Assembly: GCA_019454145.1 (NCBI GenBank)
Contig: CP075366.1
Coordinates: forward strand, 1,715,564 to 1,779,563
From: Fimbriimonadaceae bacterium
GTDB taxonomy: Bacteria; Armatimonadota; Fimbriimonadia; Fimbriimonadales; Fimbriimonadaceae
Direction of reading: 5' to 3'
DNA: 64,000 nt
Part shown: one piece after another, positions 1 to 9,054 of the stretch
Numbering within the stretch: position 1 is the first letter of the stretch
Layout: every line of letters begins with the position of its first letter
Translations under genes and position numbers: made by a program
The notes under the pieces: model-generated
Databases searched by the model: none
Told to the model about the DNA's origin: nothing
What the model saw: the letters and a program-made list of their open reading frames with translations, nothing else

Positions 1-66
1 AGAAAAATGTACTTACGAATTCAAGACGACCGTCACTGGTATTCTGCTTGCGTTTTCGCTTTTCTC

Positions 67-792
67 ATGTTGCAATCCCCGCCTGACCCGGCTACGACCA
101 CTGGTAGCGCTAAAGATGTTCACCATCGCGCACCGAAGAAATCGATGGGCGAAGCGGTTCGGGATATGTTCAGTATTCGCTACCATGTCCGCCGATTCCG
201 CGAGGATATGATCGCGACCAAAGCAGCTCTGGAGAAACGTAAGAGTTTGCTGAACGGTGAAGCAACCCACGAAGAACTCCCAGAAATCTTCCGCGGCAAA
301 CTGATGGGAGTCTTCTTTGCTACTGGGTGGACGAACCTACTTGGAATTTTCTTAGGCGGCGTATTGCAGTACAGATTTGGAAGCCAATGGCTCGGCCTGT
401 ATGCAACCCCGTTTCTCTGCTTCATCGTAACGGCAATTGCATTTCAGATTGCCTGGTGGCTAGATAACCGTTCCATTTATCGAATGATTCACCGTGACCC
501 AGTTCACCAGTTTTTTGATCTACAAAAGGACATGGTTCCGGTTCACAGGGCGGCCTTACCAGTGGCGATTGGCTTCTCGCTTGTTAATTTTCTGATTAGC
601 TCACCAGTTCTCGCTTTGATCACTCTCATCAACCCAGAAGCCGGTAAGAACACTCCTGCCGGAGCACTGATCATGATCGTAGAATTCTTGTTTATCGGAA
701 GCTCTTTTGTCCGCATCATGGGCGACTTTTTTGACAAGCACAGCTTTACTCTCGCGGCAAAATATAAAGATATCTGCCGCGCAACAAATTAG
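67..792 (+). CDS. Four-helix integral membrane protein, unknown function
   Basis: A 241-residue protein if the ATG at 67 is used; the frame stays open upstream to an ATG at 7, but the extra residues look unlike a natural N-terminus and the start could lie elsewhere. A basic, helical N-terminal cytoplasmic stretch (about residues 20-70) is followed by four hydrophobic segments near 80-100, 110-131, 164-187 and 198-215. No catalytic motif or family was recognised. The stop codon overlaps the tail of the convergent glycosyltransferase gene by 4 nt. It may extend the envelope/lipid theme of the next three genes, but that is only proximity. Confidence 0.6.
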   Translation: MLQSPPDPATTTGSAKDVHHRAPKKSMGEAVRDMFSIRYHVRRFREDMIATKAALEKRKSLLNGEATHEELPEIFRGKLMGVFFATGWTNLLGIFLGGVLQYRFGSQWLGLYATPFLCFIVTAIAFQIAWWLDNRSIYRMIHRDPVHQFFDLQKDMVPVHRAALPVAIGFSLVNFLISSPVLALITLINPEAGKNTPAGALIMIVEFLFIGSSFVRIMGDFFDKHSFTLAAKYKDICRATN

Positions 793-1874
793 AGTTGCCT
801 GAGTTTTTCAACGATCTCTCGAGCGGCTTCCGGGTGGGCGTGCGCAACTGCCGCTTTGCTCATCTGTTCCAATTTGCCGCGATCACCGCTCATTTTTTGA
901 ACAAAAGTACGTAATTCATCTTCACTGCGTAAGATGTCGCCCGCTACAGCATCACGAATAAACTGGGCGTTGCCTTCTTCTTGCCCCGGAATCAAAAACG
1001 GCATATAGACGGCAAACGGAACTCCAACCGCCAACGCTTCAAAGGTGGTCAGCCCACCCGATTTGCCCACTAACAGGTGGGCGCTTCGCATTCGATCAGC
1101 CATTTCCTGTTGTGTGACGTGCCCTAAAACTTCAACAAGTGGATCTGCGCCGAACTCCGTTTCCAGTTCTAACCGAGCGGCTTCATTTCTTCCGGCGATA
1201 ACCGCCACCTTGGCTCCTGCATCCCGCACTGCTTTAACCGCGCCTACCAGTGGGCCGCCCCCAATTCCGCCGCTGCTCATCAAAACTGAAAGGTCTGCGT
1301 TCCAGTCCCGCTCTCCAACTCCGCGAAAAACCGGATGAATTGGTATTCCCGTCACCAAACTATGCCGTCCAATTTTCGGCAGTCGGCGGATCAACACTTC
1401 GCGTGACCATTCTTGGGGGACAAAAAAGTAATCGGGCCGTCCACGTAACCACATCCGATGAACATATAAATCCGTGACAACGATTGCGATTTTGAACCCA
1501 TATTCGCGCCGTAGTGGAACTAACCTCGGCTGAGGAAGGCTGTGCGTGCAAACCACCCAATCAGGCTTAGATTCTTGGATGGCTTGCTCAATCCGGCGGG
1601 TAAACCACCAGTCGAGCCCAGTCTGAAAGCCGTAGTTGAATAACGGGCGATCCGAGCTTCGGTAAAGGTGGCCCCAAACTTCCGGGCGATCTCGCACCAG
1701 CTTTTCATAACCGCCCCGGTACCAACTCCGAAATCCTTTTGGGCTGAAATCAAGGACGTCAACAACTTGCGCAAATAACCCTTGGCTCTCTGCATCGGCC
1801 GCGATCGCGTTTGCCGCCGACATGTGCCCGTTACCAGTAGAAGCCGAGAGAATGAGCAGACGCGGGGATTTCAT
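789..1874 (-). CDS. MGDG-synthase/UgtP-like glycosyltransferase (GT28, GT-B fold)
   Basis: A 361-residue GT-B glycosyltransferase resembling monogalactosyldiacylglycerol synthases and processive diacylglycerol glucosyltransferases (UgtP). The N-terminal lipid-acceptor loop SASTGNGHMSAANAI (residues 10-24) is diagnostic of the MGDG_synth N domain, and the C-terminal nucleotide-sugar site is seen as GKSGGLTTFEALA. The expected reaction is transfer of a hexose from a UDP-sugar to diacylglycerol at the inner membrane face, giving a membrane glycolipid; donor and acceptor cannot be told from sequence. It is the last gene of a three-gene minus-strand operon, with an ATGA overlap to the gene before it, so the two are translationally coupled. 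Confidence 0.82.
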   Translation of the reverse strand: MKSPRLLILSASTGNGHMSAANAIAADAESQGLFAQVVDVLDFSPKGFRSWYRGGYEKLVRDRPEVWGHLYRSSDRPLFNYGFQTGLDWWFTRRIEQAIQESKPDWVVCTHSLPQPRLVPLRREYGFKIAIVVTDLYVHRMWLRGRPDYFFVPQEWSREVLIRRLPKIGRHSLVTGIPIHPVFRGVGERDWNADLSVLMSSGGIGGGPLVGAVKAVRDAGAKVAVIAGRNEAARLELETEFGADPLVEVLGHVTQQEMADRMRSAHLLVGKSGGLTTFEALAVGVPFAVYMPFLIPGQEEGNAQFIRDAVAGDILRSEDELRTFVQKMSGDRGKLEQMSKAAVAHAHPEAAREIVEKLRQL

Positions 1875-2653
1875 GAGTTGCGAGCCTCTAGTTTACGTGC
1901 TCGCTTAATTAAAGTCCAGATTCTTCGACGATTGAGCCGTTGCAATAGGGCGCACCAAAAATCTCCCCAAAACACCCACAAAGTAAACGGCAGTGCCAAC
2001 CATAGTTCGTGATAAATAGCAAACACAATAGGAACGAGATCAATCGTCGCCATAGTGAGGTGAACGCATTCGTTCACCCGAGAGCCGTTTTCAAAAGCAA
2101 CCACATCCCGCAGCGAACTACCCCCAACAAACTCCAGCGTTTTGCCAGCTTGGCGTTCTTCTTTGCTGAGTTTCAGATGTGAGATCACCCATTCAACAAG
2201 GTCGCGGAACCCATAAACGCCCAGAACTTTGTATAAGCCGTCCGTCTCCCATTTTTTTGGTGCGAACAACCAATCACCCCACGTTTCGCAACGCACCATC
2301 GGGAGTTCTTTCTCTTCTTTTTCGATTGGCTGTAAGAGCTGAATGACCGTCGCCTTATAGCTTTCTAGCACTAACAATGAAGCATGGAAAAGGATGAGTA
2401 GTAAAAAAAATGAAGCGGGAAATACGGCGTTGAACTTCCAAAACATCAGCATGATCGGAACGTGCATCAATAGCCGCCAAAAGTTAGCAGACCCAAAATA
2501 CCGAGCGTCCATGCGGAGTTCGTTGATCTCGTGCGCCGAGTAATGTTCGTAGTTGGGTGCCTCAGCGAGTGTCGGCAGAGCTTCTTCACCCGTAATACGG
2601 CATGCAAAGAGATGCAAGGCTCTTACACCTAGCCGCTCTAGCACGTTCATCAT
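1871..2653 (-). CDS. Membrane protein in a glycolipid operon, unknown function
   Basis: A 260-residue protein with four hydrophobic segments in two pairs: two around residues 58-95 and two around 200-235. A hydrophilic middle section carries the conserved-looking run CETWGDWLFAPKKW. I do not recognise the family. A good ribosome binding site (TAAGGAG, about 2662-2668) lies upstream of a tandem ATGATG start; either ATG is possible. It sits between an LpxH-like phosphatase and an MGDG-synthase-like transferase, overlapping the latter by ATGA. A role in envelope lipid metabolism is therefore a reasonable guess. Confidence 0.7.
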   Translation of the reverse strand: MMNVLERLGVRALHLFACRITGEEALPTLAEAPNYEHYSAHEINELRMDARYFGSANFWRLLMHVPIMLMFWKFNAVFPASFFLLLILFHASLLVLESYKATVIQLLQPIEKEEKELPMVRCETWGDWLFAPKKWETDGLYKVLGVYGFRDLVEWVISHLKLSKEERQAGKTLEFVGGSSLRDVVAFENGSRVNECVHLTMATIDLVPIVFAIYHELWLALPFTLWVFWGDFWCALLQRLNRRRIWTLIKRARKLEARNS

Positions 2654-2668
2654 AAATAGGAAATCTCC

Positions 2669-3481
2669 TTACTTCGCCGCGGGAGAAACGAGTTTCTTGA
2701 TCGCTTCCCACGCTCCTAGTGTGAATTCTTGTTGAGAGTCTTGAGAAAACCTGAGGAGTTCTAACCGACCGTCCTCATGTTCAACGACCGCCGTGCAATG
2801 CTCCACCCAGTCTCCTGTGTTGACGTAAACAAATCCGTTGTCGCAAATTTGAATCTGCGGACGGTGAACGTGCCCGCAAACAACTCCGTCGAACCCGCTT
2901 TCCCTAGCGTAGTCCATGACCGACTGTTCGTAGTTTGTAGCCTTGCCAATAAATTTCTTAATTCCCCGCTTCGTTACCGTGGTGAAGTCAATCGGCCGCT
3001 TGCCATCTTTGTTGCGTTTTTTATTCAGCGCAGAATTCGCCATACCAAGGTATTCGTATGCCCAAGCTCCGATAAATGCAACGGGTTGATATTTGGTGCA
3101 ACTTCGGTCAAACAGATCGCCGTGAACAACTAATAAATCTCGACCATCAGCGGTCGTGTGCAAAAAGCTGTGTTCAATAAAGATATTGCCGAGTTGAACC
3201 CCGTGCATGCGCCGCATAAACGCGTCGTGGTTTCCTGGAGTGTAACGAACCACCGTGCCCTTGTTGCCTTTTTCCAGAACCTCGCGAATGATCCCCGTGC
3301 CCATCGGAGTCCATTTCCGGTCTTTGCGACCAACCCAGCCGTCAATCACGTCGCCGACAAGATACAAATAGTCGCAACTCACTGATTCCAAAAAGCGCAG
3401 AGCTGGTTCAGTTTGTGAACCAACCGCTCCCAGATGGATATCTGATACGAAGACCGAACGAAAGTGAGTTTGCGGCAACAT
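2669..3481 (-). CDS. LpxH-like metallophosphoesterase (UDP-2,3-diacylglucosamine diphosphatase family)
   Basis: A 270-residue calcineurin-like phosphoesterase. All metal-binding motifs are visible: DIH (D14, H16), GDVID (D44), GNHD (83-86), the H120-G-D motif and GHVH (203-206). The length and the GDVIDGW and GHVHRP contexts match the LpxH/YbbF group, which hydrolyses UDP-2,3-diacylglucosamine to lipid X in lipid A synthesis. No other lipid A gene is in the window, so related roles on other phospholipids or nucleotides remain possible. First gene of the three-gene minus-strand operon, 15 nt ahead of the membrane protein; no convincing Shine-Dalgarno before its ATG. Confidence 0.82.
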   Translation of the reverse strand: MLPQTHFRSVFVSDIHLGAVGSQTEPALRFLESVSCDYLYLVGDVIDGWVGRKDRKWTPMGTGIIREVLEKGNKGTVVRYTPGNHDAFMRRMHGVQLGNIFIEHSFLHTTADGRDLLVVHGDLFDRSCTKYQPVAFIGAWAYEYLGMANSALNKKRNKDGKRPIDFTTVTKRGIKKFIGKATNYEQSVMDYARESGFDGVVCGHVHRPQIQICDNGFVYVNTGDWVEHCTAVVEHEDGRLELLRFSQDSQQEFTLGAWEAIKKLVSPAAK

Positions 3482-3592
3482 GAATAGCCGGGCGTTTCCC
3501 CAGCCTATTGTACGCGATTAGCAATTTTATGGATTCAATGGTCTAGTCGTCTGGCAAGGTGCTCAAGTATCATCTGCCAATTCAAACCCGCA

Positions 3593-5131
3593 ATGGAGCA
3601 GGCAACCCACCAAGCCCCCATATCGAATTCAGCCGGAGGGTCACCGCATTGGCCTTCTTTGCTGGGAATCGCCGCGGTGACCTTTATCCTCCACCTGCTT
3701 TGTATTGGTGGTTACGGCTACTTCCGCGATGAGCTTTATTATCTGGAATGCGCCCGCCACTTTGATTGGGGCTATGTTGATCATCCACCTCTTTCGGTAG
3801 CTGTACTCAAGCTTTTTACGACTTTTCTGGGAGAAGCACTGTGGGTTGTACGGCTACCAGGAATCCTGGTTGGATGTATTTCACCGATCTTATACGGACT
3901 GGTGGCATACAAGCTAGGCGGAAATCGCTGGGCTCAATTTCTTGCCGCAACATTTGCCGGATTAGCTCCGGTTTACGCAGTGGTTAGCCACCTTTATTCG
4001 ATGAACGGAATCGATATCTGTTTGTGGGCGGCGGCGGCTCTGTGCTGGATTTCGGCTCAGACAAATCGAAAGCTCTGGCTATGGGTTGGATTCTTCTGCG
4101 GGCTTGCGCTTCTCAACAAACTGAGCGGCGCCTGGCTGCTCACCGGGATTGCGCTAGCAACTCTAACTACACCTAGACGAGATGAGTTGAAAAATGTCCT
4201 TCCGTGGCTAGGGTTAGGAATCGCCGTACTCTTATTCACCCCTCACTTTATTTGGCAGCAAGAACACAATTGGATCACACGAGAGTTCATCAAAAACGCG
4301 GCAATGAACAAGATGGTGCCCTTGCCGCCCCACATCATGGTTGGACTGCAAATCGTTGTCACGAATCCAGCCCTCAGCGTCATGTGGATCGCCGGAATCA
4401 TCTTGGCGATTCGAAATCCGCAATACCGCGTAATAGCGATCCCCTATTTGATGGTTCTCATCATTCTCTTTGTCACCCAGCGCGCGAGAGAGAATTACAT
4501 CGCCCCTGCTTACGTTTTTGTCGCCCCGATCGGAGCGATTTGGCTAGCCGATTGGCTTGCAAAATCAAAGACGCGGGTTATTTCTTACACTAGCATCACT
4601 GCTCTGCTGATGGCTTTTACACTCTCGTTAGCCCTGCCACTTCTTCCGCCCCCGGTTGTCATCGAAATTGCCGACATCAGCCCGATCAAGCCGCCGCCCG
4701 CAGAAAAAGGAGCTAAGAATCCGTTGCAAGGATTCGGCGATATGTTCGGCTGGCCGGAAATGGCCGAAGCGGCGGAAAAGGTGTGGTTTTCCTTGCCTGA
4801 AAAAGAACGCCTCCGCACCCCAATTTACGGACAAAACTACGGAGAGTCGGCCGCGGTTTCGTTTTATAGTCGAGATATCGAAGGCTTAAAAGTCATCGGT
4901 CGGCACAACAATTACTGGATTTGGGGGCCGGGAGATTGGGATGGGCAAACCCTCATCATCATTGGCGAAATCGGGCCGAACCTCCGCCGAGATTTTGATT
5001 CGATAGAAGAGATCACCCGGCTCGACCACAAATACGCCGTACCGGAAGAAGCCGACGCCCCAATTTCCATCGCCCGAGGGCTGAAGATTCCTGTCAAGGA
5101 TTTCTGGCAAAAAGTGCGACTAATTCAGTAA
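3593..5131 (+). CDS. ArnT/PMT-like membrane glycosyltransferase (GT39, PMT_2)
   Basis: A 512-residue polytopic membrane enzyme. The first periplasmic loop carries the signature RDELYYLECARHFDWGYVDH followed by PPL, where the DE pair (catalytic Asp in the family) and the HPPL turn are typical of ArnT and protein-O-mannosyltransferase relatives. About ten hydrophobic segments follow, then a soluble C-terminal domain from about residue 350. Members move a sugar from a polyprenyl-phosphate carrier to lipid or protein on the outer face of the membrane; the acceptor here is unknown. It is a single gene divergent from the LpxH-like operon. Confidence 0.85.
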   Translation: MEQATHQAPISNSAGGSPHWPSLLGIAAVTFILHLLCIGGYGYFRDELYYLECARHFDWGYVDHPPLSVAVLKLFTTFLGEALWVVRLPGILVGCISPILYGLVAYKLGGNRWAQFLAATFAGLAPVYAVVSHLYSMNGIDICLWAAAALCWISAQTNRKLWLWVGFFCGLALLNKLSGAWLLTGIALATLTTPRRDELKNVLPWLGLGIAVLLFTPHFIWQQEHNWITREFIKNAAMNKMVPLPPHIMVGLQIVVTNPALSVMWIAGIILAIRNPQYRVIAIPYLMVLIILFVTQRARENYIAPAYVFVAPIGAIWLADWLAKSKTRVISYTSITALLMAFTLSLALPLLPPPVVIEIADISPIKPPPAEKGAKNPLQGFGDMFGWPEMAEAAEKVWFSLPEKERLRTPIYGQNYGESAAVSFYSRDIEGLKVIGRHNNYWIWGPGDWDGQTLIIIGEIGPNLRRDFDSIEEITRLDHKYAVPEEADAPISIARGLKIPVKDFWQKVRLIQ

Positions 5132-5230
5132 GTTTTTGCCTCAAACCCTAGCAAACTCACTGCTAATTTCTTTAGTTGCGTCGGGAACAACATCTTTGAG
5201 GCAACTGTGTCTCCACCGTTGATTTTTTAG

Positions 5231-6010
5231 ATGGAAACCCGAGTCAGCAACGACCATATTGCGCCTGCGGCTATTCAAAGTCCGCTCTTGGTGAGCTTAC
5301 ATGCTCAGCAAGTGGCGCGGGTTAACGAGTCCCCATCTAGCCAAAAACCTTCGAGCGAACGCGACCCCAACCAAAATTTTGAGCGTGGTTTCATGCCGTT
5401 GGGTGAATCGAAGGAACAATACGACGCCCGTATTCTCCAATTACAGAACTCTCTCGATAAGATTTGGGCGTTCAAAAGCACGATAGGCCAACTCACAGAC
5501 CTGCTGGAATCAGTGGTTACAACTCTCGCACAAACTCCACTGGGGCCAGTCAGCAACCGCTCCAATCAACGGCTGATTCGGAGTGCGTCAGGAGCGGCAA
5601 AGGATATCATCAGCCACGCTGAGGTCAACGGCGAACCGCTGTTTAATGTAAACCAGCATTATCTTTCTGGGCGACCAATCAGCGCATTTGCGCAATCAGC
5701 GATTTCTGCTTATACACAAAACACGCGGATGCACGACTATCGGTCAAATGATCCTCCCCTTGTCCGCCAGGCGTTCGGCGTAGTAAAGTCGCAAATAGTC
5801 GGTCAAAACGGCGTTCTGTTGGCCTTGCAACGGCTTGCTGAGTTCGGCCCTCATTCTTCTGACCGGGCTAAAGAGGCCGTTAATGATGAAAAGCTCCGGC
5901 TGGTCAGCGTTGATCATGTTTTGGATGATGCAAAGGCTCGCGGTGTCGACCCTCTGCTCGAAAATCCGACTCAAAGCACAGACCGCCAAACAGTTGACGT
6001 GAGTTACTAA
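5231..6010 (+). CDS. Helical protein of unknown function with faint flagellin-like pattern
   Basis: 259 residues, no signal peptide or membrane segment. The first ~60 residues are polar and probably disordered. The rest is mostly helical with a segment (about residues 75-145) whose order of hydrophobics and the run AEVNGEPLFN faintly recall the D1 helix-then-NGxxLL turn of flagellins. The C-terminal half (about 185-240) is again helical, but the conserved flagellin N- and C-termini are missing. Function is unknown. The ATG at 5231 has no clear ribosome binding site. The gene ends 1 nt from the convergent mutS gene. Confidence 0.5.
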   Translation: METRVSNDHIAPAAIQSPLLVSLHAQQVARVNESPSSQKPSSERDPNQNFERGFMPLGESKEQYDARILQLQNSLDKIWAFKSTIGQLTDLLESVVTTLAQTPLGPVSNRSNQRLIRSASGAAKDIISHAEVNGEPLFNVNQHYLSGRPISAFAQSAISAYTQNTRMHDYRSNDPPLVRQAFGVVKSQIVGQNGVLLALQRLAEFGPHSSDRAKEAVNDEKLRLVSVDHVLDDAKARGVDPLLENPTQSTDRQTVDVSY

Positions 6011-6011
6011 G

Positions 6012-8576
6012 TTATTTCAACGACCGCTTCCACTCGTCTAGTTTCATCAAGGCTTCGAGCGGGCTAAGTTGGTTCACATCTAAATCTTTTAAGGCCTCTA
6101 CTACCGCATGAGGCTGTTCTTCAAATAGGGTCATCTGCATCGTCTGCAGGTTCGCGGGAACAGAAACCGGGGCTTGATCCTTACCTTCTAGTGCGGCAAG
6201 AACCTCTTCTGATCGGCGAACAACGCTCGGCGGAACTCCAGCCATTTTCGCAACGTGGATGCCGTAGCTTTTATCGGTTCCACCGGGCAAAACCTTGTGC
6301 GCCCAAACGATTTGGTCGCCACGTTCTTCAACGGCAACACGGAAGTTTGCGACTCCAGCGGTTTGTTCGGCGATCTGGTTGATTTGGTGGTAGTGGGTAG
6401 CAAACAGAGTTTTGGCTCTAGCACCTGCCAAATACTCCACCATCGCCCAAGCGATGGCAAGGCCATCGTAAGTAGAAGTTCCACGTCCGACTTCATCCAG
6501 CACAACCAAACTCCGTGCGGTGGCGTTGTTGAGGATGTTGGCACTCTCTACCATTTCAACCATGAAAGTGCTTTGCCCGAGGGCAATTTCATCTTTTGCC
6601 CCAATTCGAGTGAAGACTCGGTCACACAACCCAAGTCGGCATTTGGTTGCGGGAACAAACGAGCCGATTTGAGCGAGAACAACAATCATCGCCGCTTGCC
6701 TAAGGAAGGTTGATTTTCCGCTCATGTTTGGCCCCGTGAGCACGATAAGGCGGGTCTCTGCTGCAAGATTGAGGTCGTTCGGTACAAAACTGCCTACCCC
6801 GACATCCACCACTGGGTGCCGCCCCGCTTCGACTTCCAAAACGTCTTCGTCAACAATTTCTGGCTTCACGTAACCACGTGCAAGAGCGACCTCTGCGAGC
6901 GAACAAAGCACGTCAAGTTCAGCAATCACCCTTGACGTTTTCAAAAGCGATGCCCCAGCTACGGTAATTTGATTGCGCAACCGGCAGAACAATTCGTATT
7001 CAAGGTCAGCGGCTTTTTCTTCGGCTCCTAGAACCGCTGATTCGTGATCTTTGAGTTCAGCGGTGATATACCGTTCGGCGTTGGCAAGTGTTTGTTTGCG
7101 GATGTAATGCGCCGGAACTTGATCAGCATGAGACCGCCCGACTTCTAAGTAATAACCAAAAACTGAGTTGTATCCCACCTTGAGGCGATCTATGCCTGTG
7201 GCGGCCCGTTCCTGCGCTTCCAGCTTGGCGATATACCCCTTCCCATCGCGGGCCAGCGAGCGGAGTTCATCCAGTTCTAGATCGTAGCCGGCTTGAATGA
7301 CGCCGCCTTCCCTTGCTGATAATGGAGCCGTATCCGCAACCGACCTGCGGAGCAAATCAGCAAGTTCTCGGTGAAGGTCAAACTCAGCGCGAAGATCTTT
7401 GAGATGTTCAAGCGCAACTTTGCGAAGAGCGTCATCCACCAGCGGCAAGGCATCTAGCGAGTCTCTCAAACCGAGCAAATCGCGTGGTGAAGCTAAGCCA
7501 GAAGCGCACCGGCTGACACTTCGTTCGATATCAGAAATCTTTTTGAGAGCGGCTCTTAAATCAGAACGGACGAGCACATGGTTGGTAAAGCGCTCTACGG
7601 CACCCTGCCGAGAGCGGATCATCTCAACATCAAGTAACGGCTGTTCAATCCAGCGACGTAGAAGACGCGCGCCCATGGTTGTGACCGTGTCATCCAAAAC
7701 ACTGAGGAGCGTGTTTTTTCGCGATCCATCCGCCAGGTTTTGGGTAAGTTCCAAACTCCGTCGAGAGCTTGGATCAAGTTGCATAAAGCCATCGGTGGAA
7801 TACCAAGCCACGCCGTTGACATGAGCAAGGCCTAGCCCGTTGTGCTTGGCGTAATCCAGCACCATGCTTGCGGCGATTGCCGCACCTGGTTTATCATCCA
7901 ACCCAAACCCGCCGAGGTGCGTGACACCGAATTGCTCTCGGAGAGTGCGATCTGCTTTCCGCGCATCTGGCTGATCTCGATCAGTTGTGATCACTCCCAG
8001 ACCTTTAGAAATCGTTTCTTCAATGCCTGCACTTTGTTTTTGCGAAAACAATAGTTCGGCGGGCATCAGCCGTGCGAGTTCTTGCAAAACTCTATCGCTG
8101 GTCGCTTCGCCTTCAAACTCCGTAACCATGAACTCGCCAGTTGAAGAATCCAAGGTAGCGATCCCGGCCTTGCCATCGAGAATACAAAGCGCCGCTAAAA
8201 AATTATTTGCCCCGGGAGTGAGCATTGATTCTTCAATCAGAGTTCCCGAGGTTAGAACCCGAGTGACTTCACGGCGGACAAGCCCCTTTGCCTGTTTTGG
8301 GTCTTCTACTTGGTCGCAGAGCGCGACTTTGTAGCCTGCTTTGACCAAGCGAGCAAGATACTTTTCGACCGAATGGAATGGCACTCCCGCCATCGCGATT
8401 CGGCCATTGCTACCGTCTTCGCGGCCTGTTAGGGTGATCTCCACTGCGGCGGCGGCCGTTTCCGCATCCTCGCCATAGAACTCGTAAAAGTCACCGACCC
8501 GCATCGCCAACAAAACTCCCGGATGAGCTTCTTTCGCCCGGAAGTATTGCTGCAACATGGGGGTTTGAGCCTTCAT
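6012..8576 (-). CDS. mutS: DNA mismatch repair protein MutS
   Basis: An 854-residue MutS, full length for the family. The mismatch-sensing Phe-x-Glu is at F30-Y-E32 inside GDFYEFYGED. The C-terminal ABC-type ATPase has a Walker A GPNMSGKST at about residue 614, followed by the STFMVEM signature and the VVLDEVGRGTSTYDGLA Walker B/D-loop. It recognises base mismatches and small loops and recruits MutL by ATP-dependent sliding-clamp formation. No mutL is in the window. The gene stands alone, with its promoter in the 91-nt gap before the divergent holin-like gene. Confidence 0.98.
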   Translation of the reverse strand: MKAQTPMLQQYFRAKEAHPGVLLAMRVGDFYEFYGEDAETAAAAVEITLTGREDGSNGRIAMAGVPFHSVEKYLARLVKAGYKVALCDQVEDPKQAKGLVRREVTRVLTSGTLIEESMLTPGANNFLAALCILDGKAGIATLDSSTGEFMVTEFEGEATSDRVLQELARLMPAELLFSQKQSAGIEETISKGLGVITTDRDQPDARKADRTLREQFGVTHLGGFGLDDKPGAAIAASMVLDYAKHNGLGLAHVNGVAWYSTDGFMQLDPSSRRSLELTQNLADGSRKNTLLSVLDDTVTTMGARLLRRWIEQPLLDVEMIRSRQGAVERFTNHVLVRSDLRAALKKISDIERSVSRCASGLASPRDLLGLRDSLDALPLVDDALRKVALEHLKDLRAEFDLHRELADLLRRSVADTAPLSAREGGVIQAGYDLELDELRSLARDGKGYIAKLEAQERAATGIDRLKVGYNSVFGYYLEVGRSHADQVPAHYIRKQTLANAERYITAELKDHESAVLGAEEKAADLEYELFCRLRNQITVAGASLLKTSRVIAELDVLCSLAEVALARGYVKPEIVDEDVLEVEAGRHPVVDVGVGSFVPNDLNLAAETRLIVLTGPNMSGKSTFLRQAAMIVVLAQIGSFVPATKCRLGLCDRVFTRIGAKDEIALGQSTFMVEMVESANILNNATARSLVVLDEVGRGTSTYDGLAIAWAMVEYLAGARAKTLFATHYHQINQIAEQTAGVANFRVAVEERGDQIVWAHKVLPGGTDKSYGIHVAKMAGVPPSVVRRSEEVLAALEGKDQAPVSVPANLQTMQMTLFEEQPHAVVEALKDLDVNQLSPLEALMKLDEWKRSLK

Positions 8577-8667
8577 GAACTCTGTTCAGTATGTCGAATT
8601 CTGAAGCGAGTCTTTACTCCACCCCACAGTTCGTTTGCGGAACCAGCTAAAATACGTGAGGCGTGCC

Positions 8668-9054
8668 ATGAAAGTTCTGATTATTCGTTGGGTTGTTCTG
8701 GTTGTTTCAATAATTGCGGCCTCGTACCTCACAGGTTTTGTGATGAAGGATTCGATTATTGTTGACCCAACTCCTGGTGGGATCGGAGTGCTGTTTGTTG
8801 GTAGTGCCGTCCTGGCAATCGTCAACGCAACGCTCGGAAAGCTGCTCAAGCTCATGACATTGCCCCTTAACTGCATGACTTTCGGCTTGTTCGCACTGGT
8901 GATCAACGCCGCATTATTCTGGGCAGTCGGAAGTATGGGTTTGGGCTTTAAAGTCAACGGCTTTTTAGCGGCATTTGTTGGTTCACTGCTGGTTTCCGCG
9001 ATTTCGGCGGTGCTCGGCGTGTTTGTCCCTGATGAAAAGAAAGACAAAGACTAG
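8668..9054 (+). CDS. Phage-holin-family (YvlD-like) membrane protein
   Basis: 128 residues from the ATG at 8668, chosen because GTGAGG sits 6 nt upstream; an in-frame TTG at 8635 is less likely. Four hydrophobic helices separated by short loops, with a charged C-terminus (DEKKDKD), match the small 4-TM superfamily called phage holin family IV (PF04020, B. subtilis YvlD). Despite the name, chromosomal members are not known lysis proteins and their role is unclear. The 3' end overlaps the start of the YvcK gene by 23 nt, so the two are probably cotranscribed. Confidence 0.8.
   Translation: MKVLIIRWVVLVVSIIAASYLTGFVMKDSIIVDPTPGGIGVLFVGSAVLAIVNATLGKLLKLMTLPLNCMTFGLFALVINAALFWAVGSMGLGFKVNGFLAAFVGSLLVSAISAVLGVFVPDEKKDKD

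Noticed and set aside
5136-5204. Inverted pair TTGCCTCAAA/TTTGAGGCAA before the flagellin-like gene
   Set aside because: Arms are 49 nt apart with no other support; likely a weak terminator or chance.
8668-9054. Phage origin for the holin-family gene
   Set aside because: It is the chromosomal YvlD-like type, and no other phage gene is near.
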